DNA from: Parafilimonas sp.
GTDB lineage: Bacteria; Bacteroidota; Bacteroidia; Chitinophagales; Chitinophagaceae
NCBI GenBank assembly: GCA_023251275.1
Contig: JAHEZC010000043.1
Span: 1 to 10,201, forward strand
Direction of reading: 5' to 3'
DNA: 10,201 bases
This document shows, one piece after another, positions 1 through 6,775 of the stretch. The notes under the pieces are model-generated. The model was not told the DNA's origin and ran no database searches. It worked only from the letters and a program-made list of their open reading frames with translations. Position 1 is the first letter of the stretch. The number at the start of each line of letters is the position of its first letter. The translations under genes were made by a program, and so were the position numbers.

Positions 1-1127
1 TTCATCAGGTTTGCATTGCCCAGCAATTCATAATACGCAAGACTCCCGGCGCGGCTCATTACACTCATATCTTCAAATGCGATAATGCTTTCGGTCTTAT
101 TTTTAACTTTCTGCAATTCTGTTTCGCTTACCCTTTCTATTTGCATTTTCTGCACTTCTTCATCCACCGCAGTTTCTGCATCCTGCATTTTTATGCCTTT
201 CACTAATTTCCCTTCAATGGTTAACAGCCCCTGATCGGTGCTGCCGAAATGATAACAATCAATGTTGCTGAATAATTTTTTTTCTTTCACCAACGCTTGA
301 TAAAGTCTTGAAGAACCGCCGCCTCCAAGAATTTCGCTTACCAGGTCTGCCATATAATAACCGCTCTCAAGCCTTGAAGCAATATGCCAGCTTTTGTAAA
401 ATGCATCAAAGGGAACATTTGCTTCCGCATCAAGTACATGTGGTTTACCCTGCACCGGCTCAGCCGGTAAATTGCGGTTATATTTTTCACCCATGTCAAT
501 ACCGCCAAACCATTTTTCCGTCAGGCGTTTTACATCTTCTGTTTTTAAATTGCCTGCGACAACAAGCACTGCATTGACAGGGCAATAATGCCGGCAGAAA
601 AAATTTTTCACATCGTCCAGTTTTGCATTTTCCACGTGGCTTAATTCTTTCCCGATGGTCATCCAGCGATAGGGATGCGTGGTATAAGCGAGCGCTCTCA
701 TCTTATGCCAAACATCTCCGTAAGGTTTGTTGATATAGTGCTCTTTGAATTCTTCACATACAACCTTGCGCTGCACGTCAAGGCTTTTTTTACTGAAAGC
801 AAGACCGAGCATCCGGTCGCTTTCCAGCCAGAAAGCGGTTTCAATATTTTGCGCCGGAAGCTGGCAGAAATAATTGGTAAGGTCATTGGTTGTATAGGCA
901 TTATTCTCACCACCGGCTTTCTGCAATGGCGCATCATAATCAGGAATATGAATGCTGCCGCCAAACATCAGGTGTTCAAACAAATGGGCAAACCCGGTTT
1001 TTTCAGGATTTTCATCTCTTGATCCCACATCATACATTACATTTACCACAGCCAAAGGAGTGGACTGATCTTCATGAACCAAAACGCGCAATCCATTGTC
1101 AAGAATAAACCTGTTAAATTCTATCAT
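1..1127 (-). CDS. M16 family zinc metallopeptidase (insulinase/pitrilysin-like), C-terminus beyond the window
   Basis: Reading the minus strand from the ATG at 1127 gives an open frame of 375 codons that runs off the left edge. It begins MIEFNRFILDNGLRVLVHED, the usual start of the M16 N-terminal domain. The inverted zinc motif HxxEH is present as HLFEH (His48, Glu51, His52), followed by NNAYTTNDLTNYF near residues 75-87. VCEEFKEHYINKPYG near residues 123-137 supplies the downstream glutamate (Glu126 or Glu129) expected about 75 residues after HxxEH. A GGGGSSRLYQ stretch further on belongs to the second M16 domain. The catalytic half is therefore intact. No signal peptide is visible in this reading, so the cellular location is open. 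M16 peptidases degrade peptides and small unfolded proteins. In Bacteroidota a second, catalytically degenerate M16 gene often follows; that would lie outside this window. It sits 83 bases downstream of the aspartyl protease gene on the same strand and may be co-transcribed with it. Confidence 0.93.
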   Translation of the reverse strand, partial: MIEFNRFILDNGLRVLVHEDQSTPLAVVNVMYDVGSRDENPEKTGFAHLFEHLMFGGSIHIPDYDAPLQKAGGENNAYTTNDLTNYFCQLPAQNIETAFWLESDRMLGLAFSKKSLDVQRKVVCEEFKEHYINKPYGDVWHKMRALAYTTHPYRWMTIGKELSHVENAKLDDVKNFFCRHYCPVNAVLVVAGNLKTEDVKRLTEKWFGGIDMGEKYNRNLPAEPVQGKPHVLDAEANVPFDAFYKSWHIASRLESGYYMADLVSEILGGGGSSRLYQALVKEKKLFSNIDCYHFGSTDQGLLTIEGKLVKGIKMQDAETAVDEEVQKMQIERVSETELQKVKNKTESIIAFEDMSVMSRAGSLAYYELLGNANLM

Positions 1128-1191
1128 ACAAAATTGTCTTTGCAGGACGCAAAATAGAAAAGAATTGGTTAATATGGATGTAAATGATTAT

Positions 1192-1206
1192 GCGGCACGA
1201 TGCCGC
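1192..1206 (-). terminator. short GC-rich hairpin just after the aspartyl protease stop codon
   Basis: A perfect 6-bp stem (GCGGCA / TGCCGC) with a 3-base loop starts 4 bases beyond the TGA of the protease gene on the minus strand. It is followed by AT-rich sequence (ATAATCATTTAC) but no clean run of T. It could be a weak terminator, an attenuator, or an mRNA 3'-end stabiliser between the two peptidase genes. The short stem and missing U-tract keep confidence low. Confidence 0.35.
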
Positions 1207-1210
1207 TTCT

Positions 1211-2458
1211 TCAGAGAACGCTTTTTACTTTTATACTAAGCTGTAAAGGTCTTTCATTGCGGAAAATCAAAACCTTGACCCGGGACTTGGCATTTTGCAG
1301 CAGCACTTTATAGGTTTGAATATTGCCGGAAAGATTATTTTCTACTCCGACAATAATATCGCCTTCTTTAAATCCTGCCTCCTGGGCTGGAGAATCTTTC
1401 ATCACACTGGTCACTGTGATCCTGCCTTCGACCAGGTAAAAGCTGAGGCCGGTATAAGAATAATCAAAAGAGTCCTGGTAATGTTTATTTGGCTTTATAT
1501 ATATCTGCTGCTCGGGATAATTTAAAATAACATTGAACCTTCTTAATATATCGTTACCGATCAGTCCTCCGAGAACAGGGTAAGAAGTAACATTGAATTC
1601 ATCATCGAATATATAAACCGGCACATTCCTGAAACGGTAAGAACCAATTCTTACCTCTTTTACCACGGATAAATTCATTTCCTTTCTGCCGCCAAGTCCT
1701 TCTGCCTCAGTAGGGAAAATTTTTCTTTTCTTTTTTAGTACGGCGCTGTCTTTGACAAGGTCATCATTTAACAGCATACATAATCCTGCGCCGGTATCAA
1801 AATAAAATCTTCCCGTCACCATTACATTATCCCTTATTGAAGCCTGCTGCATGGGAATAGTTGTAAATGATGGCTTCAATATCGTTCCGCCCCTCGGGTA
1901 TTTATAAGTACCTGGCGTCAATACTTCCATAAGTGACTCATCGTAATCCAGAATTACAATAAACCGGCGTAAAAAGCTATAGCCGATAATGCCATCAATC
2001 TTAATTCCATACGCACTGGTAAGCAGTTCATAATCGTTGATATGAAAATCCAGTTTCTCAACCGTAAGCCCTGCCAGGCGCAAAGTGTGATTATAGGTAA
2101 AGTCCACTTTCTTCATTCCTGCAATACCCCTGACAATTTTATTGCTCGGCTCACGCTTCAGCTCAAGGTAATCACAGGTGGTAGAGTCGATAGAGATGCC
2201 TCCGCTGCCGGTATCAAGCACAAAATTCAGCGAGTCAGAAGAATTGTCCAGCGTTGCTCTTACTACCATTATCCCGCCCGTAAGCACAGTAAATGGTATA
2301 GTCGCAATATGCTTGGATGGCGGAGGAACAAATTCTTCCTGTGCTGATAATTGACGCGGTAAAATAAGCAGTAAAATTATACTCCATAAAACACCCTGCA
2401 GCATGCAGAATGGAGTTTTGGCTTCTGTAGTTTCGGTCAGTATTTCCTTTGGTTGCAC
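1211..2458 (-). CDS. secreted two-lobed retropepsin-like aspartyl protease with C-terminal PDZ domain
   Basis: The protein has 415 residues from a GTG at 2458. A hydrophobic segment near residues 19-40, ending LSAQ, looks like a signal peptide or N-terminal anchor. Two aspartic protease lobes follow. Each has an active-site triad (DTGSG at 82-86; DTGAG at 221-225) and a matching later block: DGIIGYSFLRRF near 155-166 and GGLIGNDILRRF near 297-308. So both catalytic aspartates of a bilobal enzyme are present. Residues about 336-410 form a PDZ-type domain with DSPAQEAGFKEGDIIVGVEN, which in secreted proteases binds C-terminal or exposed peptide tails. The likely role is processing or turnover of proteins in the periplasm or cell envelope; the substrate is unknown. 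The start is uncertain. A stop lies two codons before the GTG, and an in-frame ATG at 2404 (residue 19) gives a more conventional signal-peptide position but an n-region without Lys or Arg. No Shine-Dalgarno sequence decides it. Confidence 0.9.
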   Translation of the reverse strand: MQPKEILTETTEAKTPFCMLQGVLWSIILLLILPRQLSAQEEFVPPPSKHIATIPFTVLTGGIMVVRATLDNSSDSLNFVLDTGSGGISIDSTTCDYLELKREPSNKIVRGIAGMKKVDFTYNHTLRLAGLTVEKLDFHINDYELLTSAYGIKIDGIIGYSFLRRFIVILDYDESLMEVLTPGTYKYPRGGTILKPSFTTIPMQQASIRDNVMVTGRFYFDTGAGLCMLLNDDLVKDSAVLKKKRKIFPTEAEGLGGRKEMNLSVVKEVRIGSYRFRNVPVYIFDDEFNVTSYPVLGGLIGNDILRRFNVILNYPEQQIYIKPNKHYQDSFDYSYTGLSFYLVEGRITVTSVMKDSPAQEAGFKEGDIIVGVENNLSGNIQTYKVLLQNAKSRVKVLIFRNERPLQLSIKVKSVL

Positions 2459-2568
2459 ATTTCAGTATTTTAATTTTCAATATGGCAATAATTGAAGTTA
2501 CAGCCAAAGTTTATACATCCCAAACCTTTGATACAGTTATTTCACTTTTTGTACCTGCCAATAACCGT

Positions 2569-2580
2569 ATTTGTACAAAT
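2569..2580. promoter_or_regulatory. perfect 12-bp palindrome, candidate operator upstream of mqnC
   Basis: ATTTGTACAAAT is its own reverse complement. It lies between the divergent protease gene and mqnC, just upstream of the proposed -7 element. Its half-site TTTGTAC (2570-2576) also occurs at 2548-2554, 22 bases upstream in the same orientation, close to two helical turns. That arrangement suits binding of a dimeric regulator, but no regulator gene is nearby and chance is possible in AT-rich DNA. Confidence 0.35.
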
Positions 2581-2596
2581 CTGTCGCTTAACTTTG
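2570..2596 (+). promoter_or_regulatory. candidate Bacteroidota-type promoter for mqnC
   Basis: TAACTTTG at 2589-2596 matches the Bacteroidota -7 consensus TAnnTTTG exactly. TTTG at 2570-2573 could be the -33 element, but the 15-base spacer is shorter than the usual roughly 17-23. Transcription would begin near 2602-2605, giving a leader of about 15-20 bases before the mqnC ATG at 2620. The -7 match is the solid part of this call. Confidence 0.4.
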
Positions 2597-2619
2597 TCCG
2601 TTAATGTAAAACATGCAGG

Positions 2620-3744
2620 ATGAATAATGCAGGATTATATCAAAGAGCTTTGGATTTTGAATTTCTGACGGTGGAGGAAGGTGTCCATTTATTTAATCAA
2701 GCGCCGCTGGCTGAGCTGATGTTTGTGGCAAATGAAATGCGCAGGAAACATGTACCGCATGGAAAAGTTACCTGGCAGATAGACCGCAATGTAAATACCA
2801 CTAATGTATGTATCGCCAATTGTAAATTCTGCAATTTCTACCGTATTCCCGGCCACCCCGAAGCATACATCACAGGTATGGAAACTTACCGCCGCAAGAT
2901 TGAAGAAACTTTTCGCTATGGCGGTGACCAGTTATTGCTGCAGGGCGGTCATCATCCGGATCTCGGCCTGGATTTTTATACCAAAACATTCCGGCAACTA
3001 AAACAGGAATACCCTGCTTTGAAACTGCATGCACTCGGCCCTCCGGAAGTGGCCCATATCTGTAAGCTGGAAAAAATGAGTCATCATGATGTATTAACAG
3101 AATTAAAAAAAGCAGGGCTTGATTCATTACCGGGCGCAGGAGCAGAAATATTAGTTGACAGGGTAAGAAGGTTGATTTCAAAGGGAAAGTGCGGCGCAGA
3201 AGAATGGCTCGCCATCATGCGTGAAGCGCATAAATTAAATATCACCACAAGTGCAACGATGATGTTTGGTCATGTGGAAACAATTGAAGAACGATTTATT
3301 CATCTTGCACGCATACGCGAAGTGCAAGGAATGAAACCTGCAGATGCAAAAGGTTTCCTGGCATTTATTCCCTGGACTTTCCAGGATGTGGATACATTGC
3401 TTGCAAAGATTCGGGGTGTACATAATCTTACAACTCCCGAAGAATATATACGCATGATTGCATTAAGCCGGATTATGCTGCCCAACATTAAAAATATACA
3501 GGCAAGCTGGTTAACTGTTGGCAAACAAACTTCGCAGATATGTTTACAAGCCGGGGCTAATGATTTCGGAAGTATTATGCTGGAAGAAAATGTCGTAAGT
3601 GCCGCAGGTGCACCACATCGCTTTACTTATAAAAGCATACAACTGGCAATCCGTGAAGCAGGCTTTGAACCGCAACTGCGCAACCAGCAATATGAATGGA
3701 GAGAAATTCCTGAAACAATTGTGGAGCAGGTGGTGGATTACTGA
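2620..3744 (+). CDS. mqnC: cyclic dehypoxanthine futalosine synthase (radical SAM, menaquinone biosynthesis)
   Basis: The 374-residue product has the usual length and motifs of MqnC. IDRNVNTTNVCIANCKFC (residues 54-71) carries the radical SAM CX3CX2C cluster as Cys64, Cys68 and Cys71, which binds the [4Fe-4S] cluster. Further MqnC hallmarks are QGGHHPDL (108-115), LHALGPPEV (136-144), DSLPGAGAEILVDRVRR (168-184), TTSATMMFGHVET (209-221) and FIPWTFQ (249-255). The enzyme uses S-adenosylmethionine to generate a 5'-deoxyadenosyl radical that cyclises dehypoxanthine futalosine, a step of the futalosine route to menaquinone, in the cytoplasm. The related MqnE was considered, but the IDRNxNxTNVC start of the cluster region and the DSLPGxGAEIL block favour MqnC. 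No other mqn gene is in the window, consistent with the scattered arrangement of this pathway in Bacteroidota. The ATG at 2620 overlaps a four-codon open frame (2613-2627). Confidence 0.95.
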   Translation: MNNAGLYQRALDFEFLTVEEGVHLFNQAPLAELMFVANEMRRKHVPHGKVTWQIDRNVNTTNVCIANCKFCNFYRIPGHPEAYITGMETYRRKIEETFRYGGDQLLLQGGHHPDLGLDFYTKTFRQLKQEYPALKLHALGPPEVAHICKLEKMSHHDVLTELKKAGLDSLPGAGAEILVDRVRRLISKGKCGAEEWLAIMREAHKLNITTSATMMFGHVETIEERFIHLARIREVQGMKPADAKGFLAFIPWTFQDVDTLLAKIRGVHNLTTPEEYIRMIALSRIMLPNIKNIQASWLTVGKQTSQICLQAGANDFGSIMLEENVVSAAGAPHRFTYKSIQLAIREAGFEPQLRNQQYEWREIPETIVEQVVDY

Positions 3745-3804
3745 AGAAGATGAGTTTGATGCGGGAGTGGCGATTATAAATTTTGTGCGTCACGCTTTTC
3801 AATA

Positions 3805-4572
3805 ATGAAAAAGAAAGCAAAAAATATTCCATTCATTCATAACTACTGCGACCGTTGGTGTGAACGCTGCTATTTTACCAATCGCTGTGCTGTAGCAGAA
3901 AGTACAGGCAAACTTTCGCCTGAACAACTGGACATCAATAATAAAGCCTTCTGGGATAATCTTTCCAACAATTTTGCAAAAGCAATCACCATGCTGCATA
4001 AAGCCGCTGAAAAACATGGTTTCACTATCCCGGAGACAACAGAAGATGAACACGAGTCTTTTCTGCTGCAGGAAGAGTTGAAGGCAAAAAGGATGGAGGC
4101 AAGCCCGCTTATCATGCAATGCAAAGCTTATATGCATCTCGCTGACAAATGGCTCGATTCGCATGAGCAATTAATGGAAAAGCAGGAAGAATTGATACAG
4201 CATTTTGATATGGGATTGAGAAATGAAGAAGAAAGTTACAGCCAATTGGCAACCATAGCGGACTGTCTTGAAGTGATCCAGTGGTACCTGCATTTTATTC
4301 ATGTAAAATTTATGCGTGCTCTCAGCGGTAAAGCAGACGGTGAGGAATTGGATGTGGAAAATTGTTTTCAGAAAGACAGTGATGGTTCTGCAAAAATTGC
4401 GTTGATAGCCGCAGAGCGCAGCATACAGGCATGGCTGCAGTTGAATGAATTATTGCCCAATATGGAAGATGATGTGTTGCCGATACTTGCATCTTTACAA
4501 TATATTCAAAGGCTGGGCAATGCTGAATTTCCAGATTCGATCAAATTTATAAGACCGGGGTTTGATGAATAA
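3805..4572 (+). CDS. uncharacterised helical protein with N-terminal CX3CX2CX5C cluster
   Basis: The family is not one I can name. The 255-residue protein begins MKKKAKNIPFIHNYCDRWCE. Four cysteines lie at residues 15, 19, 22 and 28 (spacing CX3CX2CX5C), suggesting a bound metal ion or Fe-S cluster. The rest is acidic and looks mostly alpha-helical, including LLQEELKAKRMEA near 87-99 and IQWYLHFIHVKFMRAL near 158-173, with no signal peptide or membrane segment, so it is probably cytoplasmic. The first three cysteines copy the radical SAM spacing, but the rest of the radical SAM barrel is absent and the protein is too short, so I do not call it a radical SAM enzyme. It starts 60 bases after mqnC on the same strand and could be co-transcribed. 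It converges on the next gene with 19 bases between stops. The ATG at 3805 is supported by the conserved-looking Cys block right after it. Confidence 0.8.
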   Translation: MKKKAKNIPFIHNYCDRWCERCYFTNRCAVAESTGKLSPEQLDINNKAFWDNLSNNFAKAITMLHKAAEKHGFTIPETTEDEHESFLLQEELKAKRMEASPLIMQCKAYMHLADKWLDSHEQLMEKQEELIQHFDMGLRNEEESYSQLATIADCLEVIQWYLHFIHVKFMRALSGKADGEELDVENCFQKDSDGSAKIALIAAERSIQAWLQLNELLPNMEDDVLPILASLQYIQRLGNAEFPDSIKFIRPGFDE

Positions 4573-4591
4573 TTATCACGATTTACAAAGG

Positions 4592-5179
4592 CTATTGACG
4601 CTTTTTATGAATCTGCTGCATTACTCTTAAAAAATATTGTTCAAAAGTTTCGCCGGGAACCATAGAATAATTTTTTATGGCATCAGCCACATTTTCTATT
4701 AAGGCATTATATAACCTGAATTTTTCTTCCAGTAATTTCTCATCGCCTGTTTCCCAATATTCACCTTCATCAGATAAATTGAATTCTTTGAAATATTTTT
4801 TACTCAGATATTTCAATAGATGGATAATAATTTTATGCGTTTCAATTCCGGCATACTGGGTCTTGGTGGAAAGCATATACAAATAGTTTTGCTCATCTTC
4901 ATCCTTTGAATTTCCATAAAATTTCAGATTTACATAACTGCTCATTCTCCCGTTTGATAAAAAACATAAATCAAGAGTTTCGCAACCCGGTGGCGTAAAA
5001 TTTATACCATAAATATTATCATTATAAAAAGTTTTGCCAATACTACCCTCGGGAAATACTTTATCGAAAACAAAATACTTCCAATCGAACGCTTCTGCAA
5101 TATCTTTCACTTCTTTTATCATGCCAGATAAAGAAGCCTGATCGTCAATAATGCCGTTATAATAAATACATAAACCCAT
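4592..5179 (-). CDS. hypothetical protein, AT-rich gene
   Basis: A 195-residue product I do not recognise, starting MGLCIYYNGIIDDQ. No signal peptide or membrane segment is evident. It is rich in Tyr, Phe, Lys and Glu. A central block NYLYMLSTKTQYAGIETHKI is followed by a helical C-terminal half containing KYLSKKYFKEF, GEYWETGDEKLLEEKF and FEQYFLRVMQQIHKKR. The single long frame with plausible amino-acid usage argues for a real gene. Rows inside it count to about 30% G+C (55 of 180 bases in the three rows sampled), lower than samples of the flanking enzyme genes, which hints at recent acquisition or relaxed constraint. The gene lies alone between a convergent neighbour and the glycosidase gene, 127 bases downstream of the latter on the same strand, with no convincing promoter of its own. 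Confidence 0.75.
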   Translation of the reverse strand: MGLCIYYNGIIDDQASLSGMIKEVKDIAEAFDWKYFVFDKVFPEGSIGKTFYNDNIYGINFTPPGCETLDLCFLSNGRMSSYVNLKFYGNSKDEDEQNYLYMLSTKTQYAGIETHKIIIHLLKYLSKKYFKEFNLSDEGEYWETGDEKLLEEKFRLYNALIENVADAIKNYSMVPGETFEQYFLRVMQQIHKKRQ

Positions 5180-5306
5180 TTGTTTTTTTTAATTTTCAGA
5201 ATTCGATTCAAATAGCCATTGCTTATCCAGGAGACATTTCTTCCATTAAAAAAATCTTTTGAAAATACAGGCTCTGATTGATAACAAGTACAACACTGTT
5301 TTCATT

Positions 5307-6713
5307 TTATTTCCCGGGCTCTCCAAATTTTTTCCCTTCATCATCTATCACCAACACCCAATCGTTTCCAATACCTGTTGTGGGTGAGGTAAATTCCATT
5401 TCACCCTTCCTGTCAAGTTCACCAATTTTTTGCACTGATGCATCTTTGGGATTAAACCACCATACAGTAATTTTTTTGCAATGCATAAATGCTGTGCTGA
5501 TAGTAATTACTTTTCCAACAGGCAAATAGATCATCGCACAGCTTCCATCATTGGCGCGTATGGCCTGTATATGCTCTCCTTTTTCTCCCTGGCCTGATAA
5601 AATTATGGATTGATCGGGTATGCGATTTTGCATAGGCCTTGATTCTATTAATCTTCTTAAATATCCCACCTGGAATGCACCCGGCCTGTTGATAGCTTCG
5701 GTCCAATCCATCTTTGCATGATTCACAACATCTTCCCGCGGAGAAAGAAATTGCCACACAGAATGATGCCCGTACGTAACACCGCAAGCGCCTGCAAAAA
5801 CAGAACGGTATGTTTGCTTACGCACATCATAATCATCATAGTACCCATTCGCAGGATCCCATTTGGGCCAGGGATTCACGGGATGATCTTCATAATTGGG
5901 TTCCCCATCAAGAGTGGGTTTTGCAGGGATGATTGCACGATCTCTTTCAATCATTTCCCAGACTGATACATCATGTCCGCTGCCATGACCGCTTTGCATC
6001 ACATTTATATCAAGCCAGTTTTCGTTGGGCAAAAATTGTGTGGTGGAATTTTTTCCGCCCCACGGATGATACGTGAAAATCGCTTTCTCATCCGTTCCTT
6101 CTTTAATGCCTTTTACCATTGCACGCCATGTCGGCCGCCAGTCATTACTGTCATTTTGTGCAGGCCTGTCACCGCCCATAACCCAGATGATGTTTGGAAA
6201 ATCCCTATATCGTTTGCCCAGCCATAAACCATACGTATATGCATTGCTTTCATTAAAAACCACAGGACCGGCACCCCAAAGTTTTGTTATCTTATCTCCC
6301 CATGTAGGTAATAAACCCAAAAAAATATTTTTTTGCAAGGCCATCTTTACAACCGTATCCACTAACAGAAAATATTTTTCGTTGGGCTGCGTGGGGTCAA
6401 GATTCTTCAACGGCAGATCGCCATATTGATTGGGTTTTGTAAGCCCATCGAACTCTGCAAGGATTACTGCCTGTATTACATTAAATCCTTTCTGACGCCT
6501 GTTCTCCAGGTATTCGTTGATCTCTTCCATCTTCAGGCGATGAAACAGCTCCCATCCCGTATCGCCCAGCCAGAAGAAGGGTGTGCCATCATCATATTGC
6601 AGGTAATGGCCATCAGGCGTAACTTTCAGGCGACCATGCGGCCATTTGTTTTGTGCATGCACCGAAATTGCAAAACAGGAAAAGATAACCGCTGCATAAA
6701 ACAGGCGAAACAT
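5307..6713 (-). CDS. secreted GH140-like (DUF4038) glycoside hydrolase, putative apiosidase-type
   Basis: The 468-residue product starts with a classic signal peptide (residues 1-20, [20 protein letters not shown], cut before QN), so it is exported. The catalytic barrel follows: [18 protein letters not shown] (43-60), [12 protein letters not shown] (74-85), [11 protein letters not shown] (174-184), and [12 protein letters not shown] (265-276). By family knowledge the GGD aspartate (Asp182) is the likely acid/base and the DGEPNYE glutamate (Glu271) the likely nucleophile, placed similarly to those of the Bacteroides apiosidase BT1012. [10 protein letters not shown] lies at 313-322. Residues about 370-468 form a beta-rich tail, with WWFNPKDA and NDWVLVIDD, resembling the C-terminal domain often labelled 'putative collagen-binding' in this family. 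The enzyme probably cleaves a sugar from a plant or microbial glycan in the periplasm or outside the cell; the actual substrate cannot be read from sequence. No SusC/SusD pair is in the window. It is divergent from pxpB across 62 bases. Confidence 0.88.
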   Translation of the reverse strand: MFRLFYAAVIFSCFAISVHAQNKWPHGRLKVTPDGHYLQYDDGTPFFWLGDTGWELFHRLKMEEINEYLENRRQKGFNVIQAVILAEFDGLTKPNQYGDLPLKNLDPTQPNEKYFLLVDTVVKMALQKNIFLGLLPTWGDKITKLWGAGPVVFNESNAYTYGLWLGKRYRDFPNIIWVMGGDRPAQNDSNDWRPTWRAMVKGIKEGTDEKAIFTYHPWGGKNSTTQFLPNENWLDINVMQSGHGSGHDVSVWEMIERDRAIIPAKPTLDGEPNYEDHPVNPWPKWDPANGYYDDYDVRKQTYRSVFAGACGVTYGHHSVWQFLSPREDVVNHAKMDWTEAINRPGAFQVGYLRRLIESRPMQNRIPDQSIILSGQGEKGEHIQAIRANDGSCAMIYLPVGKVITISTAFMHCKKITVWWFNPKDASVQKIGELDRKGEMEFTSPTTGIGNDWVLVIDDEGKKFGEPGK

Positions 6714-6775
6714 AATTTATAAAATTGATTCCGGTAAGTTAATAAAGAAATCCTTATATTGATGTAATTTACAAT

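Noticed and set aside
675..1022. Plus-strand open frame of 115 codons
   Set aside because: It is antisense to the catalytic domain of the M16 peptidase, whose HxxEH motif is intact on the minus strand.
2620..3744. MqnE (aminofutalosine synthase) instead of MqnC
   Set aside because: The IDRNxNxTNVC context of the cluster and the DSLPGxGAEILVDR block are MqnC-type.
3599..3805. Plus-strand frame overlapping the end of mqnC and touching the next start codon
   Set aside because: It overlaps the mqnC C-terminus in another frame and has no recognisable features; the TAATG junction with the next gene is probably chance.
3799..4170. Minus-strand frame of 123 codons opposite the Cys-cluster gene
   Set aside because: The plus-strand frame is twice as long and carries a structured Cys motif; the antisense product looks like translated shadow.
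3805..4572. Radical SAM assignment based on CX3CX2C
   Set aside because: No GGE-like motif or barrel sequence follows, a fourth cysteine is close by, and the protein is short and helical.
4573..4591. Bidirectional terminator between convergent genes
   Set aside because: The 19-base gap contains no inverted repeat that could form a stem.
5180..5306. Promoter or terminator between the glycosidase and the AT-rich gene
   Set aside because: Only AT-rich runs and stems of about 4 bp are visible; no acceptable -7 element or hairpin with a T-tract was found.
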